Assembly: GCF_015751905.1 (NCBI RefSeq) | Contig: NZ_JADOUF010000001.1 | Coordinates: 6,448,001 to 6,512,000, forward strand | DNA from: Longispora fulva | GTDB lineage: Bacteria; Actinomycetota; Actinomycetes; Mycobacteriales; Micromonosporaceae | Reading direction: 5' to 3' | Length of the DNA stretch: 64,000 nucleotides | Shown here: one piece after another, positions 34,038-42,921 of the stretch | Layout of the letters: each line of letters starts with the position of its first letter | How positions within the stretch are numbered: position 1 is the first letter of the stretch | Made by a program: the position numbers and the translations under genes | The notes under the pieces: model-generated | Database searches by the model: none | What the model saw: the letters and a program-made list of their open reading frames with translations, nothing else | Told to the model about the DNA's origin: nothing

Positions 34038-34060
34038 GCCGGCCCAGAACTCGGGCCGGC
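34038..34060. terminator. hairpin after tRNA-Ser
   Basis: GCCGGCCC (34038-34045) pairs with GGGCCGGC (34053-34060) across seven bases. It lies between tRNA-Ser and the convergent DUF885 gene, so it can serve both. Confidence 0.5.
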
Positions 34061-34083
34061 TGGGCGTTGAACCCGAGCTGGGG

Positions 34084-35244
34084 TCAGACGGTGGCTCTGA
34101 GTAGGTCGCCCACCCGGACCTGCTCGGTCAGCAACCGCCGGAAGCCGTCCGGCACGGCCTTCGCGTAGGCGCGGCAGAGCCGCCGCCCCGCCGGATAGTT
34201 GAAGCTGTAGGTCCGCGACGTCGGATCTGTCACGAAGCGGATCACCCGCCCGGCGTCCTCCGGGTTCAGCATCTCCCAGCGTTGCAGGTACGCCGACACC
34301 TCCGCCGCGCCAGCTTCGTGCTCGTGCAGCATCAGGGCAGCGTTGACGCTGGCCCACCTACATGATTCGACGGCCTCATCCAGGGTGAGCGAGTGGGCGA
34401 GATCGAGATCCACGCCCGAGTCACGCACAATGCCGGCGAGTGCCGCGCCGGCCTCGCCCCGGAGAAGCTGCTCCGGAGCGATCTCCCCGATGCCCTCGGC
34501 GATCAGCGACTGCGGGGTGGGTGCCAGCACGATGGTTTCCTCCAACCTCCCCTGGCCACGCACCAGCAGGTTCTCCTTGGCGGCGCGCTCGGCCTGATGG
34601 CCGGGGTAGGTCTCGTGCAACACGAGATGCAACAGCTGATACCCCGTCATCGGCCGGTCGACGTTGATCTCGACCCGGCCGCGCAGGTCGCCGAGATAGG
34701 TGTTGTACCCGTTCCAGGGCACCTCCCGCACGAACTCCAGGTCGACGCCCTCCCCGGGCGGTAGCTCGATGAGCTGGCCGGTCCACCTACGGGCCTCCGC
34801 GATGACCGTGGCCACCGTGCTCTCGACCCGGTCGGCCGGTACCAACATCGACCTGCGCCACTCTTCCAGGCGCTCGGCCAGCGGTCCTGTCCCGGGCAGC
34901 AGCGCGTCCAGGCGCTCGTGCGCCTCGGTGAAGACCGATTCGTCTGTCCAGGACGGCCGCACCCCGTAGTACCCGTGCACCTCGTCGGCGTAGGAGCGTG
35001 ACTCGCCCGCCAGCATCCCGGCGCAGGTGCGCAGGCCGGCTACCTGGTCCCGAAGCCAGCTGTCCGGCAGCTCGGTGAGCAGCGCCTCCGCCTCGTCGAC
35101 GAGTGCCCGGGCTCCGGGCAGGTCCCCAGCAGCGACTTCGGCCGCGAGTTCCGGTGGCCCGGCGTAGGAGTCGACGGTTCCCTCCACACGCCGGTCAAGC
35201 CGGAGCCCCAGCCGGACGTAGCGCTCCACAATGGAATCGGTCAT
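34084..35244 (-). CDS. DUF885 family putative metalloprotease
   Basis: The 386-residue protein contains HETYPGHQAE, the conserved motif of DUF885 in which HExxxGH probably binds zinc, and the downstream SLIAEGIGEIAPE, where a Glu is likely the third ligand. Members are presumed peptidases, but activity is rarely shown. This copy is shorter than the usual 550-600 residues. No signal peptide is seen. TAGTCT lies six bases before the ATG, the leaderless pattern. Confidence 0.78.
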   Translation of the reverse strand: MTDSIVERYVRLGLRLDRRVEGTVDSYAGPPELAAEVAAGDLPGARALVDEAEALLTELPDSWLRDQVAGLRTCAGMLAGESRSYADEVHGYYGVRPSWTDESVFTEAHERLDALLPGTGPLAERLEEWRRSMLVPADRVESTVATVIAEARRWTGQLIELPPGEGVDLEFVREVPWNGYNTYLGDLRGRVEINVDRPMTGYQLLHLVLHETYPGHQAERAAKENLLVRGQGRLEETIVLAPTPQSLIAEGIGEIAPEQLLRGEAGAALAGIVRDSGVDLDLAHSLTLDEAVESCRWASVNAALMLHEHEAGAAEVSAYLQRWEMLNPEDAGRVIRFVTDPTSRTYSFNYPAGRRLCRAYAKAVPDGFRRLLTEQVRVGDLLRATV

Positions 35245-35301
35245 CTGGCGAGACTACGGCCGGCGCCATGGTCCTGTCCGACCCGAAGAGCGGGCATGTC
35301 C

Positions 35302-36087
35302 TCAGTGCGCGGCCTGATCCGGCAGGCAGCAGGAGGAGCAGGTCTTCAGGCACTGGACGGTGAACGCCAGGCAGCACGTGCGGCGCTGGACCCGCAGGTC
35401 GCCATCAGGTTGGCGTTCGACATCCACCAGGTCGGAAACCTGCAGGGTGTCCAGCAGTCGGCGGGCGGTGGCCAGCGCGTCCCAGGGCAGGGTGGGCGCG
35501 GCCTGGGCGACGGCGTGCGCGACACCGGAGGCCAGCGAGCCCCAGAGCGTGCGTCGGCCGACCCTGGCGTGGTAGCGCAGCTGGGTGAGCAGGGGCGCGA
35601 GGTGCTGGTCGACGAGGGTGGTCCGGAAGAGCTGGAGCAGCGCCTCCTCGTCGGGGACCACCCGGACACCGCGAAGGCCTGCGGCCGGGTCGTTGGGCAG
35701 CACGGCGACGGCGAGGCGGCGCATGCCCACGGTGACGAAGGGCTTGTCCGGCGACATCCGGATCAGCACGTTGCCGGCGTGCAGCAGCGGGACCCGGCGC
35801 ACCGCGGCGTAGCCGAGCACGGCCGGCAGGGTGAGCCAGTAGGTGTAGGCCTTCCAGGCCAGCGCGCCGGCGGCGTGCGGGGCCGCGTCCCAGGACTCGC
35901 GGGGGCCGGCGAGCAGCTGGGTCACCGCGGTGCCGTCGGTGAAGCAGGTGGCTGGGGACCAGCCGGTCGGGTCGTCCACGACCAGGGAGTCGGCGACGCC
36001 GAGCCGGCCGTCGCGCGCGGCGCGGACCGCCGCGAGGGTGGCAAGGATCGGCTGGACCGGCGACGGGAGCGCCAGGGACGTGGTCAT
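35302..36087 (-). CDS. FhuF-like [2Fe-2S] ferric-siderophore reductase
   Basis: The 261-residue protein ends with the FhuF-type motif CC-x10-C-x2-C (in RRTCCLAFTVQ...CSSC), which holds an unusual [2Fe-2S] cluster used to reduce iron in imported ferric siderophores. The middle region (AWKAYTYWLTLPAVLGYAAV...PLLHAGNVLIRM) is typical of the actinobacterial iron reductase family. Start ATG 36087. An iron box lies about 95 bases upstream, so it should be repressed by an IdeR/DmdR-type regulator when iron is plentiful. Confidence 0.83.
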   Translation of the reverse strand: MTTSLALPSPVQPILATLAAVRAARDGRLGVADSLVVDDPTGWSPATCFTDGTAVTQLLAGPRESWDAAPHAAGALAWKAYTYWLTLPAVLGYAAVRRVPLLHAGNVLIRMSPDKPFVTVGMRRLAVAVLPNDPAAGLRGVRVVPDEEALLQLFRTTLVDQHLAPLLTQLRYHARVGRRTLWGSLASGVAHAVAQAAPTLPWDALATARRLLDTLQVSDLVDVERQPDGDLRVQRRTCCLAFTVQCLKTCSSCCLPDQAAH

Positions 36088-36181
36088 GCGACCACAGAAC
36101 GTGATGATCTGGTACCGGGCCGGAGCGCTCCAGCGGGTGCGACTCGGCGCATGCCCACGAACTGACCTCCGGCTCGACACT

Positions 36182-36200
36182 TTAGGGTCGCCTAACCTTA
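36182..36200. promoter_or_regulatory. IdeR/DmdR iron box
   Basis: TTAGGGTCGCCTAACCTTA matches the 19-base iron box consensus TTAGGTTAGSCTAACCTAA at 16 of 19 positions. It precedes the FhuF-like gene (minus strand), and the oxidoreductase gene (plus strand) starts 108 bases beyond it on the other side. Confidence 0.75.
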
Positions 36201-36307
36201 GCCGCTCTGCACGGCGATCTGCCAGTATCGACTGTCACTCGGAGTGTTTATCAGGGCCTTCGGCGTGTTGTCCGGAAAAAGATGGAATTTTACTAGATCA
36301 TGTCGCT

Positions 36308-36913
36308 ATGCGTATTGGGCTTATCGGCACCGGACGGGTCGGGGCGACTCTCGCCGGACACCTGGTCGGCGTCGGCCACCAGGTGATCCTCGCCAACTCC
36401 CGCGGACCGCAGTCGCTGGCGAGCTGGTTGCGGGTGCTCGGCCCACTGACGTCCGCGGACACCGTGAACGGCGCAGCGCACACCGCGGAGCTGGTCATCC
36501 TCGCCGCCCCGTGGCGCGAGCGGTCCGCGCTGCCCAGCCCGACGGCGGTCACCGGCAAGGTCGTGGTCGACGTGATGAACGCCGAGCCAGAGGACGACCT
36601 CGGCGGCCGGACGTCGAGCGCCTGGACCGCCGAGCGGCTGCCGGGCGCACGGGTCGTGAAGGCCTTCAACGCCCTGTACTGGGAACACCTCCGCGACCAG
36701 GCCGGGCGCCCCGACCGGCGGATGATCCCGCTGTGCGGGGACGACGCCGAGGCCAAGGAGACCGTGGCCGCGATCGTCGTGCAGCTCGGCTTCGCGCCGG
36801 TCGACACGGGCGACCTGCTGACCGGCTCGCAGCTGCAGGAGCCCGGCGGGGCGTTCTTCCAGCGCGACCTGACCGAGTCCGCCGCCCGGTCGGTACTGCT
36901 GCCCGCCGCCTGA
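36308..36913 (+). CDS. NADPH-dependent F420 reductase-type oxidoreductase
   Basis: The 201-residue Rossmann protein starts MRIGLIGTGRVGATLAGHLVGVGHQVILANSRGP, the opening of the F420:NADP oxidoreductase / NADP-binding F420-dependent family. It continues with ELVILAAPWRE, VVVDVMNAEP and VVKAFNALYWEHL. It either binds NADP alone or shuttles hydride between F420 and NADP. ATG 36308 is the natural start. It faces the FhuF-like gene across the iron box, so iron control is possible but untested. Confidence 0.8.
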   Translation: MRIGLIGTGRVGATLAGHLVGVGHQVILANSRGPQSLASWLRVLGPLTSADTVNGAAHTAELVILAAPWRERSALPSPTAVTGKVVVDVMNAEPEDDLGGRTSSAWTAERLPGARVVKAFNALYWEHLRDQAGRPDRRMIPLCGDDAEAKETVAAIVVQLGFAPVDTGDLLTGSQLQEPGGAFFQRDLTESAARSVLLPAA

Positions 36914-36948
36914 GCGCCGCCCGCACCCAACCTCACGGGTGAGTACAG

Positions 36949-38061
36949 CTAGTCCACGTCGCCGAAGCTGTCGTACCTGACCCGGAACGAGGGGACGTTC
37001 AGGTCGGCGATGCCGCGCAGGGTCGCCTTCACCATCGAGGGCGAGCCGGACACGAAGAAGTCGTGCTCCTGCCACGGGCCGTACCGGGCCATCACCTCGA
37101 ACGCCGTGCCCTGTTCCCCGTCGTAGCCCGGGTCGTCGCTGACGGCCGGCACGACGGACAGCCACGGGTACCGGGCGGCCAGCCGTTGCAGCGCGCCGAG
37201 GTCGTAGAGGTCGTCGCGGGTGCGTACCCCGAAGAAGAGGTGCACCCAGCGGGTCCGGTTGTAGGTCGCCAGCTCCTCGACGAGCGCCCGCAACGGGGCC
37301 AGCCCGGTGCCGCCGGCGACGCAGACCACGTCCCTGGTCGAGGTCCGGTCGAGGCTCATCGTGCCCATCGGCGCGCCGATCCGCAGCATGTCGCCGGCCC
37401 GCAGCTTCCAGACGAGCGCGCTGGACACCCAGCCGGCGCCGACCGCCCGGACGTGGAACTCCAGCAGGCCGTCGTCGCGGGGCGCGTTGGCGATGGAGAA
37501 CATCCGCCACAGCCGGGGCTGGTGCCGGCACTCGACGCTGACGTACTGCCCGGCCCGGTACCTCAGCGGTCGCAGCGGTCGCACCGTGAGGACGGCGATG
37601 TCGGAAGACCGACGCTCGTGGCTGACCACCTCGGCGTGCCAGTACGGCGGATTGTCCCGGTCGGCCTCGGCCCCGGCGACCATGATCGAGGAGATCGCGG
37701 TGTACGCGTCGCGCCACGCCTGCTCGTGCTCCGGGGCCCACTGGTCGCCGCAGTACTCCCGGAGCGCCTCGATCAGGCACCGCCCGACGACCTCGTACTG
37801 CTCCGGCAGCACGTGGAACTTGCGGTGGTCCCTACCCAGCGCTCCGAGATACTCGGCGAAAGCGTCCGGATCGTCCACGCTTTGTACGGCGTGCACGATC
37901 GCACCGAGTAACCGACTTCGTTGCACGTTCATCGTCACCGGAAAAAGATCTCTAAGCCGTGGTTCGGCCAGAAACATGCGTGCGTAGAAGTTACTGGCGA
38001 GCACGTCCGGTTGTTCTACAAAGGACCAGCTCTCCTTGAGTAACACCGACAATGTACTCAC
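36949..38061 (-). CDS. flavohemoprotein (globin fused to FAD/NAD reductase)
   Basis: In this 370-residue protein, residues 1-135 are a globin with the proximal His in LGRDHRKFHVLPEQYEVVG, and residues about 145-370 are a ferredoxin reductase-type module with FAD motif WRMFSIANAPRD and NAD motif VCVAGGTGLAPLRALVEEL. Flavohemoproteins oxidise nitric oxide to nitrate using NADH. The start is GTG 38061. It is divergent from the subtilisin gene. The globin is a bacterial hemoglobin-like variant, so nitric oxide dioxygenase activity is likely but inferred. Confidence 0.87.
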   Translation of the reverse strand: MSTLSVLLKESWSFVEQPDVLASNFYARMFLAEPRLRDLFPVTMNVQRSRLLGAIVHAVQSVDDPDAFAEYLGALGRDHRKFHVLPEQYEVVGRCLIEALREYCGDQWAPEHEQAWRDAYTAISSIMVAGAEADRDNPPYWHAEVVSHERRSSDIAVLTVRPLRPLRYRAGQYVSVECRHQPRLWRMFSIANAPRDDGLLEFHVRAVGAGWVSSALVWKLRAGDMLRIGAPMGTMSLDRTSTRDVVCVAGGTGLAPLRALVEELATYNRTRWVHLFFGVRTRDDLYDLGALQRLAARYPWLSVVPAVSDDPGYDGEQGTAFEVMARYGPWQEHDFFVSGSPSMVKATLRGIADLNVPSFRVRYDSFGDVD

Positions 38062-38208
38062 CTAAGGGAGCATCACACCGTCACCTGTCTATATGTCGCA
38101 CAGGGAGTGCGACGCGAACTTGTCCATTGCGGGGATTGCCTCGACCCCCGGGCGCTGCAATAGAGTCGCGTCGACATGTGTCGTATTCGATCGACAGGTG
38201 GTTCCGCA

Positions 38209-41133
38209 GTGCGTGCGTACCGCAGAAAAATCTTGATTTCCCTCACGCTCGGAGCCACCGCCGTGGCTCTGACCTCGATCCCGTCGATGTCCGAGGCCGC
38301 GGCCCAGGGCCCGACGGGTACCTATATCGTCCAGCTCGTCGGCGAGCCGGTCGCGGCGGCCAAGCCCGACGGCGACACCCGGCTGGACAGCCACAGCGCG
38401 GCAGCCAAGCAGCGCAGCGGCCTGCTCGCCCAGAACCGGACCCAGGTGCTCAAGTCGGTGCCCGGGGTGAAGAAGCTGTACGACTACCAGTACACCTTCA
38501 ACGGTTTCGCGGCCCGGATGACCCCCGAGCAGGCGGCCAAGATGGCCGGCACCCCCGGCGTCTCCGCCGTCATCAAGGACGAGGCCCGCACGCTCGACAC
38601 CGTCTCCACCCCGAGGTTCCTCGGGCTGGACGGCGCGACCGGCGCGTGGAACAAGCAGTTCGGCGACGTCAGCCACGCCGGTGAGGGCGTCATCGTCGGC
38701 GTCGTCGACAGCGGCATCCGCACCGACAGCCCGAGCTTCGCCGCCCTCCCGGAGCCCCGCCCGGACCAGGCGATCATCGACAGCAAGTGGCACGGCACCT
38801 GCGACCCGACCATCACCTGCAACAACAAGGTGATCGGCGCGCACTGGTACCTGTCGGGCTTCGCCGTTCCCGAGGAGCACCGCTCCCCGCTGGACTTCGA
38901 CGGCCACGGCTCGCACACCGCCAGCACCGCCGCCGGCAACAACAACGTGACCGCCGTGGTCAACGGCGTGCCCGTCGGCCAGATCTCCGGCATGGCCCCG
39001 GCCGCTCGCGTCGCGGCCTACAAGGTCTGCTGGGAGGTCGGGGGCGGCAACGCCAGCTGCTCGACCGCAGACTCGGTCGCGGCCATCGACCAGGCGACCG
39101 CCGACGGCGTCGACGTGATCAACTTCTCGATCAGCGGTTCGCTGACCACCAACGTCGACCCGGTCGCCATCGCGTTCTACAACGCGGCCAAGGCCGGCGT
39201 GTTCGTCTCCGCGTCCGCCGGCAACTCCGGCGACCAGGGCGCGAGCTCCAACGCGCACAACGCGCCGTGGATCACCACGGTCGCCGCGAGCACCCACGAC
39301 CGGCTCTGGTCGGCCAAGGCCACCCTGGGCAACGGCGTCACCTACACCGGCGTCGGCCTCGGCCCGGTCGTGCCGTCGGCCCCGTTGATCGCCTCGGCCG
39401 CCGCGGCCAAGGCCGGCGCGGACGCCAACCAGGCCCGGCTGTGCTTCACCGGTACCCTCGACCCGGCCAAGGCCGCGGGCAAGATCGTCGTGTGTGACCG
39501 GGGCACCAACGGTCGGACCGACAAGAGCGCCGAGGTCAAGGCAGCCGGCGGTGTCGGCATGCTCCTGCTGAACGTCACCCCGAACTCGCTGAACGCCGAC
39601 TTCCACTTCGTGCCGACCGTGCACCTGGACAACGTGTCCGGCGCGGCCGTGCGGGCCTACCTGGCCGGCACCGCCTCTCCGACCGCCGCGTTCGCCGCCG
39701 GTACCCCGGTGGCCGGTCGCGCACCGGAGATGGCGGCGTTCTCCTCCAAGGGACCGGGCCGGATCTCCAACGGTGACCTGCTCAAGCCCGACCTCACCGC
39801 CCCCGGTGTCGACGTGCTCGCCGCGGTCTCCCCGGACAGCAGCAACGGCAACGGGTTCGGCACGCTGTCCGGCACGTCCATGTCCAGCCCGCACGTGGCC
39901 GGCCTGGGCGCGCTGCTCAAGAGCAAGCACCAGGACTGGGGCCCGATGGCCATCAAGTCCGCCCTGATGACCACCGCCGGCCAGGTCGACAACACCGGCG
40001 CGCCGATCCAGCGGGACGGCGCCAACGCCAACCCGTTCGACTTCGGCGCCGGGCACGTCAAGCCGGCCAACGCGTTCGACCCGGGCCTGGTGTACGAGTC
40101 GACCTACAACGACTGGGACCGCTTCGTCTGCGCCACCGAGGACGCCCTCAAGGTGAACTGCGACGACGTGCCCAAGCGTGACGCCAGCAACCTGAACTAC
40201 CCGACGATCGCGATCGGCGACCTGCCCGGGGTGCAGACCGTCACCCGGCGGGTCACCAACGTGACCGACACCAACGCGATCTACCACCTCGACGTCGAGG
40301 CCCCGCCCGGCTTCACCGTGGAGGTCACCCCGACCAAGCTGGTCGTCCCGGCGCACAGCCACGACGACTACAAGGTCAAGTTCACCCGGACGACCGCCCC
40401 GTTCAACGAGTTCCAGTTCGGCTCGCTGACCTGGCACGACAAGCCCGGCCACAAGGTCCGCAGCGCCATCGCCCTGCGGGCGACCCCGGTCAGCGTGGCC
40501 AAGGAGATCGTGGGCACCTCGACCTCCGGCAGCCGTGACCTGGGCGTGGACACCGCGTTCGCCGGTACCGTCACCGCCTCCGTCAACGGTCTGGCCGCCG
40601 CGAACACGACCCCGCTGCTGCTGAAGAACCCGACCAGCGGGTCCTTCGACACGGCGAACCCGATGACCAGCGACCACACCGGCAAGGTCGTCGTGACCGT
40701 GCCCGCCGGCGCTGACCTGCTGAAGTTCGCGACGTTCGCCGGCGAGTACCCGGACGGCACCGACGTGGACCTGTTCGCCTACCTGCAGACCCCGGGCGGC
40801 CTCGTCCAGGTCGGCAACAGCGGCGGGCCGGACGCCTCGGAGTCGATCTCGCTGACGGCCCCGGCCGCCGGCACGTACGAGATCTACGTCGACCTGTTCA
40901 GCCTCGGGATGGGCCACTCCGACGTGACCATCAACGGGTACGACTGGGTCCTGTCCGGCAGCGCCGGCAATGCCTCGGTCACCCCGTCGAGCCAGCGTTC
41001 CCGGGTCGGTGGCTTCGTCACCTTCACCCTGAACTGGGCTGGCCTGGAGGCCGGCAAGCACTACCTGGGCTTCGTGACCTACGGCGACGGCACCAAGGCC
41101 GTCGGCGGCACGACGGTGCGGGTCGACCCGTAA
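38209..41133 (+). CDS. secreted subtilisin-like S8 serine protease
   Basis: This is an exported protease of about 974 residues. From GTG 38209 the signal peptide is VRAYRRKILISL...PSMSEAAAQ, followed by an inhibitor I9 propeptide (TGTYIVQLVGEPV...). The catalytic triad is Asp 167 (GVVDSGI), His 236 (DGHGSHTAST) and Ser 557 (GTSMSSPHVAG), with a PA domain inserted between His and Ser. C-terminal beta domains follow, Fn3-like then prepeptidase-like. ATG 38176 is an alternative start but has no ribosome site, whereas GTG 38209 has AGGTGG. The layout matches plant-type/actinomycete subtilases. A strong terminator follows. Confidence 0.9.
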   Translation: MRAYRRKILISLTLGATAVALTSIPSMSEAAAQGPTGTYIVQLVGEPVAAAKPDGDTRLDSHSAAAKQRSGLLAQNRTQVLKSVPGVKKLYDYQYTFNGFAARMTPEQAAKMAGTPGVSAVIKDEARTLDTVSTPRFLGLDGATGAWNKQFGDVSHAGEGVIVGVVDSGIRTDSPSFAALPEPRPDQAIIDSKWHGTCDPTITCNNKVIGAHWYLSGFAVPEEHRSPLDFDGHGSHTASTAAGNNNVTAVVNGVPVGQISGMAPAARVAAYKVCWEVGGGNASCSTADSVAAIDQATADGVDVINFSISGSLTTNVDPVAIAFYNAAKAGVFVSASAGNSGDQGASSNAHNAPWITTVAASTHDRLWSAKATLGNGVTYTGVGLGPVVPSAPLIASAAAAKAGADANQARLCFTGTLDPAKAAGKIVVCDRGTNGRTDKSAEVKAAGGVGMLLLNVTPNSLNADFHFVPTVHLDNVSGAAVRAYLAGTASPTAAFAAGTPVAGRAPEMAAFSSKGPGRISNGDLLKPDLTAPGVDVLAAVSPDSSNGNGFGTLSGTSMSSPHVAGLGALLKSKHQDWGPMAIKSALMTTAGQVDNTGAPIQRDGANANPFDFGAGHVKPANAFDPGLVYESTYNDWDRFVCATEDALKVNCDDVPKRDASNLNYPTIAIGDLPGVQTVTRRVTNVTDTNAIYHLDVEAPPGFTVEVTPTKLVVPAHSHDDYKVKFTRTTAPFNEFQFGSLTWHDKPGHKVRSAIALRATPVSVAKEIVGTSTSGSRDLGVDTAFAGTVTASVNGLAAANTTPLLLKNPTSGSFDTANPMTSDHTGKVVVTVPAGADLLKFATFAGEYPDGTDVDLFAYLQTPGGLVQVGNSGGPDASESISLTAPAAGTYEIYVDLFSLGMGHSDVTINGYDWVLSGSAGNASVTPSSQRSRVGGFVTFTLNWAGLEAGKHYLGFVTYGDGTKAVGGTTVRVDP

Positions 41134-41150
41134 CGGATACCGACACAGCG

Positions 41151-41176
41151 ACGGCCCCCGGTTACCCGGGGGCCGT
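41151..41176. terminator. strong hairpin terminator
   Basis: ACGGCCCCCGG (41151-41161) pairs perfectly with CCGGGGGCCGT (41166-41176) across TTAC, followed by a T-rich stretch TTCGTCGTT. It lies between the convergent subtilisin and membrane-protein genes. Confidence 0.8.
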
Positions 41177-41183
41177 TCGTCGT

Positions 41184-42353
41184 TCAGCGGACCACGAAAA
41201 CCCCGGGGTCGGCGCTGAGGCCGGGCACGTTCAGTTCGGTGACCTGGCCCGTGGCCGGCTGGAGCCGGCAGACGGCGTGATCCTGCCCGCCGATCAGGCT
41301 GTCCTCGGTCTCCCAACCGAAGTTGTAGAAGGTCGATCCGAACGCCACGACGGAAGGCTTCGGAGCGGTGAACAGGGCGTCGAGGTCGACCACCGTCAGG
41401 TGCGCCGGGCCGAAGTGCGGCTCGTTGATGTCGAGGGCGAGGCGGCGACCGGACGGGGAGAGGCTGCCGGCGTAGCCGTAGCTGTCCAGGTCGCAGGACT
41501 TGCGGGTGATCCGGAGGCCGGGTGCCGGCTCCAGCTCCGCGATGCACTGCTTGCCGTCGGAGTTCAGGGTGACGCCCACCAGCATGCCGGTGTCCGGGCG
41601 TCGGCCGAAGATCCGTACCACGTGGGAGTTGTCCTTCGCGGTGGACACGTAGTCGCCGTCGCCGGGGACCCAGATGTCGTGCTCGTCGTCCCTGCCCCGG
41701 TTGAACGCGCCACTGAGCAGCACGACCTTTCCCGTGTACAGCACCGGCCCGGTTTCCGGATTCGCCGGCGCGGCGGTGGACCGCTCGGTGACCAGCACCC
41801 CGGACGGGGTGACCGTGCCGACGGCCATCATGGTGTCGTTGCGCCACGCGATGGAGCGGCTGTTCGGGGCGACGGCCACCTGCCGCACCCCGGCCGACAG
41901 CGCGATGGGCTTCTGGCCGAGCTGGAGCAGGACCAGGTTCCACCGGTCGTCGATGGCCAGCCAGCCGTCGCCGAACCGGACCACCGTCGTGGCGGGCCGG
42001 TCGTAGACGTCGACCTCCTTCCGCTCGGCGGCCCGCCAGATCCGGACGGTGTCCAGGGCCGACCGCACCACGATGTCCACGAGCGGCGGCGCGTCCGCGG
42101 CGAGCGTGGGAGTGGGCGCGGCGGTGGGCGTCGTCGCGGGCGGAAGGGGCAGGCTCGAGGACTCCCTGGGCCCGCCGAACGCGGCAGCGGTGCCCACCAC
42201 CAGCACGAAAGCGGCCAGCACGCCACTGACCAGCCGACGGCGGCGGATGGTCCGCGCGGACCGGATCGCCCGCTCGGCCCGGTCGTGGACCGCGGGCAGC
42301 TCGGCGACCTGGCGACCCAGGCTGCGGCGGAGGTCCTCTTCGAATGTGCTCAT
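41184..42353 (-). CDS. membrane-anchored partner of the ECF sigma factor (putative anti-sigma, beta-propeller-like)
   Basis: The 389-residue protein has a cytoplasmic N-terminus (MSTFEEDLRRSLGRQVAELPAVHDRAERAIRSARTIRR), one membrane helix (LVSGVLAAFVLVVGTAAAF), a Pro/Thr-rich linker, then an extracellular region of repeated strand pairs resembling WD40/TolB-like sheets (SAGVRQVAVAPNSRSIAWRND, YAGSLSPSGRRLALDI). The start overlaps the sigma gene stop (ATGA). That position and topology are typical of anti-sigma factors or their sensors. No zinc-binding anti-sigma motif is seen. Confidence 0.7.
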   Translation of the reverse strand: MSTFEEDLRRSLGRQVAELPAVHDRAERAIRSARTIRRRRLVSGVLAAFVLVVGTAAAFGGPRESSSLPLPPATTPTAAPTPTLAADAPPLVDIVVRSALDTVRIWRAAERKEVDVYDRPATTVVRFGDGWLAIDDRWNLVLLQLGQKPIALSAGVRQVAVAPNSRSIAWRNDTMMAVGTVTPSGVLVTERSTAAPANPETGPVLYTGKVVLLSGAFNRGRDDEHDIWVPGDGDYVSTAKDNSHVVRIFGRRPDTGMLVGVTLNSDGKQCIAELEPAPGLRITRKSCDLDSYGYAGSLSPSGRRLALDINEPHFGPAHLTVVDLDALFTAPKPSVVAFGSTFYNFGWETEDSLIGGQDHAVCRLQPATGQVTELNVPGLSADPGVFVVR

Positions 42354-42853
42354 CGCGCGGTCACCCCTTCCAGAGTGCGGTCGCCGAGCCGGCCGCGCAG
42401 GGTGCCCAGCGCGCGGGAGGTCTGGCTCTTCACGGTCCCGACGCTCACTCCGAGGAGCCGGGCGGTCTCCGCTTCGGTCTGGTCCTCGTAGTACCGCAGC
42501 ACGAGAACCGCGCGCTGCCGGGTCGGCAGCAGCCGGACCTGCCGCCAGAGCGCGTCGCGGGCCACCAGGTCGTCGGACTCGTCCGGCCCGGCGACCTCCG
42601 GCAGAACGTCGGCGGGCCGTTCCCCCAGCCACCGCCGCCGCCACCAACTCGTCGCCGTGTTGACCAGGACCTTCCGGACGTACGGCTCCACGGCGTCGAT
42701 CTCCCCGAGCCGCCGCCACGCGAGATACGTCTTGGTCAGCGACGTCTGGAGCAGGTCCTCAGCCCGGTGCCAGTCGCCGACCAGGAGATACGCCGTCCGC
42801 AGCAGCGCCGGCGAGCGGGCGGCCACGAAGTCGCGGAAATCCTGTTCGTTCAT
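42350..42853 (-). CDS. SigE-family ECF RNA polymerase sigma factor
   Basis: The 167-residue group IV sigma factor has region 2 as FVAARSPALLRTAYLLVGDWHRAEDLLQTSLTKTYLAW and region 4 as LPTRQRAVLVLRYYEDQTEAETARLLGVSVGTVKSQTSRALGTLR. This is the common actinomycete SigE70/SigK-like group. It directs polymerase to an envelope or stress regulon. It overlaps the downstream membrane protein gene by four bases, so the two are translationally coupled. Confidence 0.9.
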   Translation of the reverse strand: MNEQDFRDFVAARSPALLRTAYLLVGDWHRAEDLLQTSLTKTYLAWRRLGEIDAVEPYVRKVLVNTATSWWRRRWLGERPADVLPEVAGPDESDDLVARDALWRQVRLLPTRQRAVLVLRYYEDQTEAETARLLGVSVGTVKSQTSRALGTLRGRLGDRTLEGVTAR

Positions 42854-42921
42854 GAAGGCCTCTCTGTGGTGTCCACGGACGAGACGCTCTGGGCCGGCCG
42901 GATGGTTGGCATACTTCCCGG

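Noticed and set aside
38089-41943. Minus-strand open frame of 1284 codons over the subtilisin gene
   Set aside because: The plus strand encodes an S8 protease with a signal peptide and complete catalytic triad. The antisense product is low-complexity Gly/Arg/Val/His sequence without family motifs.
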